A DNA stretch of 64,000 nt from Lewinellaceae bacterium. GTDB taxonomy: Bacteria > Bacteroidota > Bacteroidia > Chitinophagales > Saprospiraceae. Position 1 is the stretch's first letter. Each line of letters begins with the position of its first letter. The stretch covers positions 361,501-425,500 of the forward strand of contig JADJYW010000006.1 of the NCBI GenBank assembly GCA_016719605.1, given 5' to 3'. Shown in pieces: positions 53,913 to 62,858 of the stretch. Under the pieces are notes generated by a model, which was not told where the DNA came from, searched no databases, and saw only the letters and a list, made by a program, of their open reading frames with translations. The translations under genes were made by a program, and so were the position numbers.

Positions 53913-54788
53913 TTAGGATGCCTTCGTTATTTTGTCCAGAGCCGCCCGGATCAAATTGGCTACTGCTTTGCGCGTATCCTGGCTAAACTGGCCCAGTGCC
54001 CGGTTGGCAACCACGGCGCTCAGGGAAATGGCGCGGTGACCGAGTAGCCTGGAAAGCCCGAACAGTGCCGCCGTTTCCATTTCGAGGTTCAGGATGCGGG
54101 CGCCCGCGTACTCGAACTGTTGCAGACGGTCCAGATAGCCCGGAAAACGGACGGCGGCGCGGAGTTGGCGGCCCTGCGGGCCGTAAAAACCGGGGTTCGT
54201 AGCCGTGTAGCCCTGGTAAAATCCGTCGGAAAACTGCTCGATCAGGGCAGGGTCGGCCGGCGCAAAGTAGGGGGCCACGGGAAAATCCCACGCAGCACCG
54301 AAGTGCGCGCGCAGCGCCCCGACCACCGGGTGCTGCTGCTGCTCGGGCGCCTGGTAAAACTGCAACAACCCGTCCAGCCCGATACCGCCCGTGGAGGCAA
54401 CGAGGCTGTCCACCGGCACTTCGGCCTGCAAACCACCCGCTGTGCCGAGGCGGATGAATGTCAACGGAGTAGGGGAGGGCTTGGGCTTCCGGGTCTGGAA
54501 ATCAATATTGAACAGGGCGTCCAGTTCGTTCACCACAATGTCTATGTTGTCCGGGCCGATACCGGAAGAAAGCACGGTCAGCCGCTGCTCGCCGATCCTA
54601 CCAGTGTGGGTGACGAACTCGCGCTTGTGTACGCGGTGCTCAATACGGTCGAAATGCTGGCTGACCTTGGCCACACGATCCTGATCGCCCACGGTAATGA
54701 TGAGGGGCGCCACCTGTTCGGGGCGCAAATTGAGGTGGTAAACGCTGCCGTCTTTATTGAGGATGAGTTCAGAATCGTTGATTTTCAT
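53913..54788 (-). CDS. Nucleoside phosphorylase, uridine-phosphorylase-like
   Basis: Nucleoside-salvage enzyme of the PNP/UDP superfamily, 291 residues from the ATG at 54788 (a TTG 12 codons upstream is less likely). Features: ITVGDQDRVAKVSQHFD at the phosphate site, SSGIGPDNIDIVVNELDAL, FIRLGTAGGLQ, and NLEMETAALFGLSRLLGH containing the ribose-binding Met-Glu. Specificity for uridine over purines is suggested by the overall arrangement but not certain. A poly-C tract lies ~90 bases upstream of the start. Confidence 0.9.
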   Translation of the reverse strand: MKINDSELILNKDGSVYHLNLRPEQVAPLIITVGDQDRVAKVSQHFDRIEHRVHKREFVTHTGRIGEQRLTVLSSGIGPDNIDIVVNELDALFNIDFQTRKPKPSPTPLTFIRLGTAGGLQAEVPVDSLVASTGGIGLDGLLQFYQAPEQQQHPVVGALRAHFGAAWDFPVAPYFAPADPALIEQFSDGFYQGYTATNPGFYGPQGRQLRAAVRFPGYLDRLQQFEYAGARILNLEMETAALFGLSRLLGHRAISLSAVVANRALGQFSQDTRKAVANLIRAALDKITKAS

Positions 54789-54878
54789 GTCTTGTATCAA
54801 GTTGGTCAGGTTTGCAGGGGCCAAATAGTCTACTGGATTTTCGAGCTTGTTCGCGCTTTAAGTCTACACTACGGCATT

Positions 54879-54889
54879 CCCCCCCCCCC
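54879..54889. repeat. 11-base poly-C tract upstream of the nucleoside phosphorylase gene
   Basis: Eleven consecutive Cs in the 117-base gap between the nucleoside phosphorylase start and the stop of the DUF4403 gene. Such tracts can vary in length and alter promoter spacing; no promoter is firmly identified here. Confidence 0.75.
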
Positions 54890-54905
54890 GCCTTTAAGTC
54901 GTGCG

Positions 54906-56284
54906 TCAAAGTCCCTTCACCGCCACATTTAACTTGCCTTTGGAATATAAATCCACACGAATGCCCGTGGGTGTTACGCGCGTTTTTTCCACAGTCAGGC
55001 TGTCTACCGTACCGGTAAGCACCACACCGGGCTGGATCGGGTAGTACTGCAGCGTTTCCTGCAAGGTAGACTTGATTGCGGTGATATTTTCATCCAGGGG
55101 AAAGATCATAGACTCGGCCATACGTTTTTTGATAGCCCCGGAAAAAAGCCACGCGGCGGTTTTGTGCAAAAAATTGCGCGTCTCGGTGTGGAAGTCCAGA
55201 TCGGTGACCTCAATGCGGTTTTTTGCCGCGTTCATCACGGGCTTGCCGATGAAGTAGATGCTGCCGTTGAACGACCCGGCGAGTTTGGAATTGACAACTA
55301 TCCGGTCGTTGTTGCCCCAAAGTTTGATATCCTGCACCGTGACTTTATTTTTGCCGGACTCGAACACTTGCCCCACCATGGAGGCGCGGGCCAGCCGTTC
55401 GGCCTCGGCGAAGGGTACATCGGTGGCAACGCGCATCTGAACTCGTCGGGCGCATCAGCGAGCAGCCGGAGGTTGGGCAGGTCCAAGTTGGAGCGAAAGG
55501 CGGGTTTTTCACCGAAAGTGACATCGTTGAGGCATTCCACCGATATTTTGGCACGCAGGGCGTTGTTTCCGTCGGTCACCAGCGGGGTCATCCCGATGGA
55601 AATGGGCGTTGTTTTAATCCACATCGCGTATGCTTCGTCCAGCAAAACAGGCGCTTGCAAGGCCGACCAGGCCTCCTGCACATAGGGCTTGAGGCTGAAT
55701 TGCTGGCTTACCAGGCGGTCGAGGGTTTGGCTTAGCGAGGTTTTGCTGCGGTTGAGCATCAGGTTGGCCAGCGACTCGATGTTGATGTTGCCGAGGCCGG
55801 TTTTTAGTACGGGTTTGGACAGCCACTCGTGGTACTCCACCGTAGTCTGGGTGCTGAGCGACCAGTCGGGGTTGATGCCAAAGGTTGTTTTCAGATTGAG
55901 GGCCAGGTCGCCCTCCACTTCGGCGATGCCGATAAACAGTTTTTGTTTGGCCCAGATTTTCAGCGGTACGCGGTACTTGAACGTGTTGCCGGAGAGAAAC
56001 ATCGTGATTGGCTGCGCCTTGGTGAGCCGAAGCATGAGGTCGTCATTGCCGTTGTCGGTGTAGGATTTGTCTTCGTACAGGATGCCCTGGAGGCGGGCGT
56101 TCAGGCTGTTCACGAGGTCGTTCACAGAGATACTGACGGGGATGGTGAGGGCAGAAACTAAGGGTTGTTCCACGGTAGTGTTGTACTGTTCGCCCGGATC
56201 AGGGGCGCTGGCGCTTTTGGTGGATTTGCAGGAGCAAAGCAAAAGCAGTGCGGCTAAAAGAGGGAATATGCTGCGGTGGCGCAT
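54906..56284 (-). CDS. DUF4403 lipoprotein (one apparent frameshift)
   Basis: Exported lipoprotein of ~459 residues after repair. The ATG at 56284 gives a signal ending LLLLCSC (lipidated Cys); the longer frame upstream overlaps the permease gene. The DUF4403 pattern is clear: VSISVNDLVNSLNARLQGILYED, DLMLRLTKAQPITMF, KLFIGIAEVEGDLALNLKTTF, and VLTGTVDSLTVEKTRVTPTGI. The frame changes at ~55439; adding one base reads DEFQMRVATDVPFAEAERLARA. These are predicted lipid-binding TULIP/SYLF-like repeats of unknown function at the outer membrane. The permease gene ends 20 bases upstream. Confidence 0.88.
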
Positions 56285-56303
56285 TGGAGGATAAAATTTA
56301 TGT

Positions 56304-57569
56304 TTACTTCCGTATCGCCTCCACGGGATCCATTCCGCTGGCTTTGACGGCCGGGATGAGGCCGGACAATACACCCACGACGATGGAGGTGACCACGCCG
56401 ACCAACGTATTGTTCAGGGAAAGGTGAATGTCGAAATCTATGATTCGGGTGATGGCTTCTGTGACGCCCCAGATGAGCAGCAGTCCCAGCAAACCGCCCA
56501 CGAGGCATAGGACAATGGCCTCGAACAGGATTTCCAGCAGGATAAACCAGCGCTTGGCGCCGAGGGCCATTTTGATGCCGATGATGTTGGTGCGCTCTTT
56601 GACAGACACAAACATGATGTTGGCTACGGAGAACATACCGACCAGCAAAGCAAACAGGCCGATGACGAAGCCGGATAAATTGATCACACTGAACACGCTG
56701 TCGAACACATTGCTCAGGATAGTCAGCGTGTTCAGAGCGAAATTGCTCTCTTCGCGTGGTTTCAGGTGGCGTGTCGAGCGCACGATACCGGTGATCTCAT
56801 CCTTCACGACCTCCAGGTCGGTGCCCGGTTTGGCGCGAACACCGATGGTGGATTTTCCAACCCAGATATTGCCGTCGCGGATGCGAAACCCGCGTCGGGC
56901 AAGGGTGTGGCTCACAAGCACGGCATTGTCGAAGTCCATGATTTTGAGCAGGCTTTTCCCGGAGGGGGTAATAACCCCGATGACACGCAACTTACGCCCT
57001 CCCACCTTCACCGATTTGTCGAGCGCACCGATACCTTCCGGAAATAAACCTTCGGCAATTTTGGCCCCGATGACACACACGTCGCTGCCGTTGACAAATT
57101 CGGTAGGCGAAAAATAGCGCCCGTCTTCCTGAAACTCCAACCGGAAAATTTCGCTGCAGTCCTCCGTCATGCTCAAAAATGCAGCATTTTCTACACTGGA
57201 GGACTGCCATTTGAGGGTTTTACTTCCCAAAAATTGCCAGTATCCCACATGCGAGGCCGTGTTTAGTTTTTCCTTCAGGGCTTCGTATTCCTGGAAACTC
57301 TGGTTGGGGCGGCGCATCCATTTCCAAAAATTCTGTCCCGGGTCTTCGCCCCAGGAAAACTTGTCCAGGTAGATCACATCGCTGCCGAGTTTGGACAGGC
57401 TCCCACGAATGTTGTCTTCCAGCGAGTTCACGGCACTTTTCACACCGATTATACAAAAAATGCCGATTGTGACACCGAGCAGCGACAGGAAAGAGCGAAG
57501 TTTGTTGGCCATCAACTGCTGCCAGGCCTGTGCGGCGCCTTCAAATATGATGCGGATAACTTGGCGCAT
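56304..57569 (-). CDS. ABC transporter permease, MacB/FtsX type
   Basis: Inner-membrane permease of 421 residues. It has an N-terminal helix (FLSLLGVTIGIFCIIGVKSAV, ~27-47), a large periplasmic MacB_PCD domain (~50-285), then three helices of the FtsX domain (~300-325, ~345-375, ~385-410), ending with PAVKASGMDPVEAIRK, a classical MacB-type C-terminus. This family couples with an ATPase to mechanically export lipoproteins, peptides or antibiotics. No ATPase gene is in the window. It lies directly upstream of the DUF4403 lipoprotein. Confidence 0.93.
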   Translation of the reverse strand: MRQVIRIIFEGAAQAWQQLMANKLRSFLSLLGVTIGIFCIIGVKSAVNSLEDNIRGSLSKLGSDVIYLDKFSWGEDPGQNFWKWMRRPNQSFQEYEALKEKLNTASHVGYWQFLGSKTLKWQSSSVENAAFLSMTEDCSEIFRLEFQEDGRYFSPTEFVNGSDVCVIGAKIAEGLFPEGIGALDKSVKVGGRKLRVIGVITPSGKSLLKIMDFDNAVLVSHTLARRGFRIRDGNIWVGKSTIGVRAKPGTDLEVVKDEITGIVRSTRHLKPREESNFALNTLTILSNVFDSVFSVINLSGFVIGLFALLVGMFSVANIMFVSVKERTNIIGIKMALGAKRWFILLEILFEAIVLCLVGGLLGLLLIWGVTEAITRIIDFDIHLSLNNTLVGVVTSIVVGVLSGLIPAVKASGMDPVEAIRK

Positions 57570-57703
57570 ATCAACAAATTAGATGTTCGGAAAATAAAAA
57601 CAGAGGCGAAAGTCGGACGAATGCGGGGATACAGATAACGGTTTCGATCAATCGGCGCATTTGTTCTATCAAAAAACGGTCGTTTGGGCGTAACGCACAC
57701 AAC

Positions 57704-58273
57704 CTAAAACTGTTGCAACTCAGCATAAACCCGGTGTACAGGCAGCCCCATGACGTTGGCGTAGGAACCTTCAATGCGGCGAATTTTGCACAGGCCGATC
57801 CATTCCTGCACCCCGTAGGCGCCTGCCTTGTCGAAGGGTTTGCAGATTCGGATGTAGTAATCAATTTCGTCATCGGTGAGGGATTCAAAGTATACTTCGG
57901 AGCGGTCGGAAAAGGAGCGTTCCTGCTCGGCGCCGAGCAGGCAAACGCCTGTGATGACCGTATGCTGTGCCCCCGAAAGCAGGCGGATCATGCGGAACGC
58001 GTCGTCGTAGTCTTCGGGCTTGTTGTAAATCACCCCGTCAAGGATCACCACCGAGTCGGCAGACAACAGGATTTCGTTGTTTTTTATCAAGTGCCTGCCC
58101 GCCAGCGCTTTTCGACGGGCCAGGTATTCGGCAACTTCCTCCACAGGCATTTCCGGAGGGAAACTTTCGTCAACGTCCAGGCCATGAACAGAAAAGTCAA
58201 AACCGGCTTCGCGCAGCAACTGGCTGCGGCGGGGGCTTTTGGAAGCGAGAATGAGCGGACGGGATGGGAACAT
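57704..58273 (-). CDS. maf: Maf-like nucleoside triphosphate pyrophosphatase
   Basis: House-cleaning dTTP/UTP or modified-nucleotide pyrophosphatase, 189 residues from the ATG at 58273. Motifs: LASKSPRRSQLL at the start, LLSADSVVILDGVIYNKPED and the IDYYIRICKPFDKAGAYGVQ segment with conserved Lys/Asp/Gly. The C-terminus ends SYANVMGLPVHRVYAEL. Seven codons upstream open in frame but lack similarity. It lies 34 bases downstream of the SGNH/UbiA fusion gene; maf and ubiA-type genes are often adjacent in Bacteroidota. Confidence 0.95.
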   Translation of the reverse strand: MFPSRPLILASKSPRRSQLLREAGFDFSVHGLDVDESFPPEMPVEEVAEYLARRKALAGRHLIKNNEILLSADSVVILDGVIYNKPEDYDDAFRMIRLLSGAQHTVITGVCLLGAEQERSFSDRSEVYFESLTDDEIDYYIRICKPFDKAGAYGVQEWIGLCKIRRIEGSYANVMGLPVHRVYAELQQF

Positions 58274-58307
58274 GTTTTTACAAAAGACAGGCAACTTGCT
58301 GCGTGGG

Positions 58308-60026
58308 TTAGTACTGGTTTTTAATGGCGTTCAGGGCTGCGATGGGGTCGTCGGGCCACCTGCTGAGCAGCAGGAAAAGTCCGGCCAGCATGACGAGTTT
58401 GATGCAATGGCTTGCCCAGGTAAAATGCCGTTTGGTGGTAGCCAGAAAGGTCAGTGCGGTGGCGATTAGTGCGGGAAGTAGCAGCAGGGTTGCTCCGGCG
58501 CCGATCTGCCAGGTTGGCGCATCGTTTTCGACCCAAAAATAGAGCAACAGCCCGATGAGGGCAGATACGGCCAGCCCCACAAAACCCGCCGGTATTTTAG
58601 CAACCCGCGGGCCTTTGATGACTGCCAGGGTATTGCAACCGCAGGTGGCATCGCCCTGGAAATCTTCCAGGTCCTTGACTTGTTCGCGTAGCAGATTAGT
58701 GGCAAAAGCGAAAATTGCATACACCCAAACCAGTCCCGTTGCCTGATGGATCAGGTCCGGTTCCCGGAAGGAGGTGAGCCAAATGGTACGGTCTTCCGGG
58801 AAAAGCGGGATGATGGGTACGGCGCCGCACAGGAGCGAAACGAGCACATTGCCCAGTAGCGGCGTACATTTTATTTGCCAGGCGTACAAAAACAAAAAGA
58901 GCGAAACCACAGGAAACACCAGCAGCGGCCACACGGACCGGGGCGCCGGCATCAGGAAAAAGATGCGCAATGCCAGCAGGTGTACGAGTACCGTCAGGCC
59001 GAGATAAATCAGCAGCACAATACCCGACGGGATATGCCGTCCCACCACTACCCGGTCCGGCCGGTTTATGGCGTCAATCTCCCGGTCGTAGTAGTCGTTG
59101 AGGATATAGCCGGCTAAGGTGGTAAGCACCGTAGCGGCTGCGATCAGTCCGAATGTACGCTCATTCAGCCCGGGCATACCGCCCGCTTGTAGCAGCGCCG
59201 GGCGCAAAACGAACCAGTACGGCAGCCACTGGCTCAGGAATACAATGACCAGATTGGGCAACCGGAACAGCCGCGGCAAAGCCAGCCACTGGTGCGAAAC
59301 GTGTGGTTTAAATTTGATCCGGGAACGCCGGGTTGCCGGTTTTTTTTCAGGTTTTAAACCCAGTGCCTCGCCGGTTTTTTGCCAAAAACCGGGTTGTATT
59401 TTGGCCGAGGCCAGAATAGAGGGCAAGTCGTGCTTTTGCACAGCCTGAAATATCCGTTCGTGGCCGAGATTGTTGAGGTGGGCACCGTCGCCGGAATCGC
59501 AGTTTTCCAGCGGGAATCCCTCCCCGGTGGCGAGATCGTCCCACAAATTGATTGCCAGCGGACCATAACGCTCCAGAACGGCATCTTTCGTGCGGGTCTG
59601 GATACGCACCTGATCGGGGTCGAACCGGCGGGGTTGCGTGGTGCAAATGAAAGCCGGCACACCTTCAGCGAGGGCGGTTTGCAGGATCAGATCGAAGTTG
59701 GCCAACTGCTCCTCCGCATCATACCGGGCAGCAGCGTCGTTGGAGGGCACATTAACGATGACGGCATCGGGGTGCAGGGCGAGCGCCCGGCTGATGTTGC
59801 GCTCCGGGTCGGGCAGCGGTCGCTCCGGCGGGGGCTTGTGCTCCGTAGGCAGCAGGTGAAAGGTTTGCTGCCCGCCCATGCCCAGATTGATTACCTCGCT
59901 GGCGGGGTTCAGGGTTTGCAAAAAAGTGTGGTACAGATTCACCCATGCGCGTTCCTCCGGACTGGCGCCGGTACCGGCGGCTGTGGAAGAGCCGATGACG
60001 ACGATGCGGAGGGGGGAATGCGTCAT
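58308..60026 (-). CDS. Fusion of SGNH-type hydrolase with UbiA-type prenyltransferase
   Basis: A single uninterrupted frame of 572 residues. Residues 1-~200 are an SGNH/GDSL hydrolase: block I VVIGSSTAAGTG (Ser14 nucleophile, GSS in place of GDS), block II Gly51, block III NVPSND (Asn96) and block V DGAHLNNLGH (Asp180, His183). Residues ~245-572 are a UbiA-family membrane prenyltransferase: LPRLFRLPNLVIVFLSQW, first aspartate motif NDYYDREID (Asn310, Asp311, Asp314, Asp318), NRPDRVVVGRHIP, second motif KDLEDFQGD (Asp452, Asp455, Asp459) and eight or nine helices. The UbiA half matches the Bacteroidota proteins usually labelled geranylgeranylglycerol-phosphate geranylgeranyltransferase. No Met lies near the junction, so this is not two overlapping genes. 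The hydrolase would sit cytoplasmically, as it lacks a signal peptide. Confidence 0.9.
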   Translation of the reverse strand: MTHSPLRIVVIGSSTAAGTGASPEERAWVNLYHTFLQTLNPASEVINLGMGGQQTFHLLPTEHKPPPERPLPDPERNISRALALHPDAVIVNVPSNDAAARYDAEEQLANFDLILQTALAEGVPAFICTTQPRRFDPDQVRIQTRTKDAVLERYGPLAINLWDDLATGEGFPLENCDSGDGAHLNNLGHERIFQAVQKHDLPSILASAKIQPGFWQKTGEALGLKPEKKPATRRSRIKFKPHVSHQWLALPRLFRLPNLVIVFLSQWLPYWFVLRPALLQAGGMPGLNERTFGLIAAATVLTTLAGYILNDYYDREIDAINRPDRVVVGRHIPSGIVLLIYLGLTVLVHLLALRIFFLMPAPRSVWPLLVFPVVSLFLFLYAWQIKCTPLLGNVLVSLLCGAVPIIPLFPEDRTIWLTSFREPDLIHQATGLVWVYAIFAFATNLLREQVKDLEDFQGDATCGCNTLAVIKGPRVAKIPAGFVGLAVSALIGLLLYFWVENDAPTWQIGAGATLLLLPALIATALTFLATTKRHFTWASHCIKLVMLAGLFLLLSRWPDDPIAALNAIKNQY

Positions 60027-60116
60027 TGTTTAAAAAGGCAAAACTGCAAGTTGGCAAAGAGCGCTACGGGAGGGGGGTGGGAAAAAACGGGGGGGGGGCG
60101 TTCTTTTTTTTGAAAA
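60027..60116. repeat. Intergenic gap with poly-G tract
   Basis: The 90-base gap after aceE (minus strand) contains ten Gs at 60089-60098 plus a shorter G6 run (60072-60077) and a T8 run. I see no gene and no clear hairpin. Confidence 0.6.
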
Positions 60117-62792
60117 TCAAACGCTCATCGGATCTGCCTTTTCTCCGTCAATCCCATATTTCTGCATAAAATCCTGCACGGCTTTGTGGCTCACTTTCCC
60201 TTGCTTGTTCAGTAGCCGGACAGCCGCAAAAGCGATGTATCGGGCGTTCACCTCAAAGTAGTCGCGCAGACTGTCGCGGCTTTCGGACAACCCGAAACCA
60301 TCGGTTCCCAGTGCCGTGAAATCGGTGGGCATCCAGGGCGCGAGGCAGCCGGAAGTCATTTTCATCCAGTCGCTGGCGGCTACAAACACACCGGTTTCAC
60401 CCTGTAGCGATACTTGCAGGAAGGGTGTTTTTTCTTCTTTTCCGGGATGCAACATATTCCAGCGGTCGCAGGCGGTTGCGTCGCGGTAGAGTTCGCTCCA
60501 GGAAGTAGCGCTCCAGATATCGGTGCTCACCCCCTCGGCTTCGAGGATGTCGGCGGCTTTCAGCGCCTGGTCCAGAATGATGCCGGATGCCAGCAGATGC
60601 GCTTTCACGCCATCCTTGGCTGATTTTTTTTCCGATTTCTTGTAGCGGTACAGTCCTCGTTTGATGCCCTCTTCCACACCTTTGGGCATGGCGGGCATGG
60701 GCAGGTTTTCGTTGTACAGGGTGATGTAGTAGATTTTATGCTCGTTTTCCACATACATCCGACGCATGCCGTCGTGTACGATCACGGCGAGTTCGTAGGC
60801 AAAAGCCGGGTCGTAACTGATGACGGCAGGTATCGTTTGCGCAATGAGGTGCGAGTGGCCGTCCTGGTGTTGCAGGCCTTCCCCGTTCAGCGTGGTGCGG
60901 CCGGCAGTACCGCCGAGCAGGAAACCTTTGCACATCATATCGGCGGCAGCCCAAACGAGGTCGCCCACGCGCTGAAAACCGAACATGGAATAATAAATGT
61001 AAAACGGCACCATCGGGATACCGTGCAGGCTGTACGCGGTGCCGGCTGCTGTAAAGGAAGCCGTGGCGCCGTCTTCGTTGATGCCCTCTTGCAGCACCTG
61101 GCCTGTTTTGGATTCCTTGTACTTGATGACGGAAATACCGATTTCCAGCGGGGTATATTTCTGGCCTTGCTGGTTCCAGATTTGGGCGGAGTTGAACAAC
61201 GGCTCCATGCCGAAGGTCTGCGCCTCATCGGGCACAATAGGCACGATGTACTTGCCGACTTCCTTGTTTCGGATGAGTTGGGTCATAATGTCCACCATGG
61301 CTGCTGTGGTGGAAAAGGATTTGCCGCCGGCGGCTTCGCTGCCCTGAAGTTGTTTGTCAAACAAGGTCACTTCGGGCAAATCAAATCGCGGATACTCCTC
61401 GGAGCGTTCGGGCAAAAAGCCGCCCAGAGCGTTGCGGCGCTCCAGCAGGTATTTGGTGGCGGGGTCGTCGGAGCCGGGGTACCAGAATTTGGCGGCTGCG
61501 GCTTCCTCGTCCGAAATCGGTATCCCGTAGCGGTTTTTGGTTTCGATGCGGCTTTCGGTGCTGATGTCCTTGGTTTGGTGTGCCTTGTTTTTGCCTTCGG
61601 CGGCCTTGCCCATGCCGTAGCCTTTTACCGTTTTGATGATAATGGCTACGGGTTTGTCGGAGCGGGTAGCGCGGTCATAAGCGGTAAAAACCTTGCGTGC
61701 GTCATGTCCGCCGCGCCGCATTTTTTTGAGTTGATCGTCGGTGTAATCGGCCAGCAAAGTGGCTATGCGTGCGTCGTCGCCCACGAGTTTTTTGCGCACG
61801 CCCGCACCGTCGAGGTTGGATATTTCCTGAAAATCACCGTCCACCATATTTTCCAGTCGGGCAAGCAGAGCGCCTTCGGTGTCTTTGGCTAAGAGTTCGT
61901 CCCATTCGCCGGCCCATACCAATTTGATGACATCCCAGGAAGCGCCGTGGAAATGGCGTTCCACTTCCTGCACGATCTTGCCGTTGCCGCGCACCGGGCC
62001 GTCGAGGCGCTGGAGATTGCAGTGTACGACAAAGATCAGGTTGTCCAGATTTTCGCGGGATGCCAAACCGATCGTGCCATAGATTTCCGGTTCGTCAATT
62101 TCTCCGTCGCCGATGAAGTGCCAAACCTTGCCGCCGTTTTCCGGCTTCAGACCCCTGGTTTCCAGGTATTTGATAAACCGAGCCTGATAAATTGCTGTCA
62201 TGGGGCCGAGGCCCATGCTGACCGTGGGCGCCTGCCAGAATGCGGGCATCCGGCGCGGGTGCGGGTAACTGGATACGCCGCCTAATAGCTCCTGCCGGAA
62301 ATCGGCGATCTGCTGCTCGGTTAGTCGCCCCTCCCAAAAAGCGCGGGCATAAATACCCGGCGAAGCATGGCCCTGGAACATGAGCAGGTCGCCGCCATAA
62401 TCGGCGGAGCGCTTGCGCAAAAAATGGTGGAACAATACTTCCAGCATGGTGGCGCAGGCGGCGAAGGTGGCGATGTGGCCACCGAGCGCGAGGTCTTTGT
62501 CCTGCGCTTGCAACACCATAGCCTGTGCGTTCCAGCGGATGACATTTTCGATGCGCTGTTCGAGTTCGAGGTCGCCTGGGTAAGCAGGCTGCTCATCGGC
62601 AGGGATCGTATTGAGATAAGGTGTGTTCAGCGCGGGGCCGCCGTTGGCCGCGCCGTGGCGGGCCAGCAGGTAGCGCAGGCGTTGAAACAGTTCGGCGCTT
62701 TTGGCTTTGCCGTGCGCTTCGATGACTTCTTCAAGTGCCTCCAGCCATTCTTCCTGTTCGAGGCGCCAATCTTCGAGTTGTATTTCTCCCAT
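60117..62792 (-). CDS. aceE: Pyruvate dehydrogenase E1 component, homodimeric type
   Basis: Thiamine-diphosphate-dependent E1 that decarboxylates pyruvate and acetylates the E2 lipoyl domain, 891 residues from the ATG at 62792 (the longer frame starts at TTG and lacks similarity). ThDP motif GDGEIDEPEIYGTIGLASRENLDN is clear, preceded by GHASPGIYARAFWEGRLTEQQ and FRQELLGGVSSYPHPRRMP. The second and third domains show IVPDEAQTFGMEPLFNS, AAGTAYSLHGIPMVPFYIYYSMFGFQR and SATSWSELYRDA. It stands alone, without aceF or lpd adjacent. The window thus has two E1 systems, this one and the fused alpha/beta E1 at 24.6 kb. Confidence 0.97.
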   Translation of the reverse strand: MGEIQLEDWRLEQEEWLEALEEVIEAHGKAKSAELFQRLRYLLARHGAANGGPALNTPYLNTIPADEQPAYPGDLELEQRIENVIRWNAQAMVLQAQDKDLALGGHIATFAACATMLEVLFHHFLRKRSADYGGDLLMFQGHASPGIYARAFWEGRLTEQQIADFRQELLGGVSSYPHPRRMPAFWQAPTVSMGLGPMTAIYQARFIKYLETRGLKPENGGKVWHFIGDGEIDEPEIYGTIGLASRENLDNLIFVVHCNLQRLDGPVRGNGKIVQEVERHFHGASWDVIKLVWAGEWDELLAKDTEGALLARLENMVDGDFQEISNLDGAGVRKKLVGDDARIATLLADYTDDQLKKMRRGGHDARKVFTAYDRATRSDKPVAIIIKTVKGYGMGKAAEGKNKAHQTKDISTESRIETKNRYGIPISDEEAAAAKFWYPGSDDPATKYLLERRNALGGFLPERSEEYPRFDLPEVTLFDKQLQGSEAAGGKSFSTTAAMVDIMTQLIRNKEVGKYIVPIVPDEAQTFGMEPLFNSAQIWNQQGQKYTPLEIGISVIKYKESKTGQVLQEGINEDGATASFTAAGTAYSLHGIPMVPFYIYYSMFGFQRVGDLVWAAADMMCKGFLLGGTAGRTTLNGEGLQHQDGHSHLIAQTIPAVISYDPAFAYELAVIVHDGMRRMYVENEHKIYYITLYNENLPMPAMPKGVEEGIKRGLYRYKKSEKKSAKDGVKAHLLASGIILDQALKAADILEAEGVSTDIWSATSWSELYRDATACDRWNMLHPGKEEKTPFLQVSLQGETGVFVAASDWMKMTSGCLAPWMPTDFTALGTDGFGLSESRDSLRDYFEVNARYIAFAAVRLLNKQGKVSHKAVQDFMQKYGIDGEKADPMSV

Positions 62793-62831
62793 GATGTGAA
62801 AATGCGGTTGTGCGGATTTTTTACGGGCGCG

Positions 62832-62839
62832 CAAAAGTA
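62832..62839 (-). promoter_or_regulatory. Candidate -7 box of aceE
   Basis: TACTTTTG on the minus strand fits TAnnTTTG, 40 bases before the aceE ATG. It overlaps the end of the intergenic gap behind the DUF6569 gene. No good -33 box. Confidence 0.4.
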
Positions 62840-62858
62840 GGCATTTCCACCAAATCGC

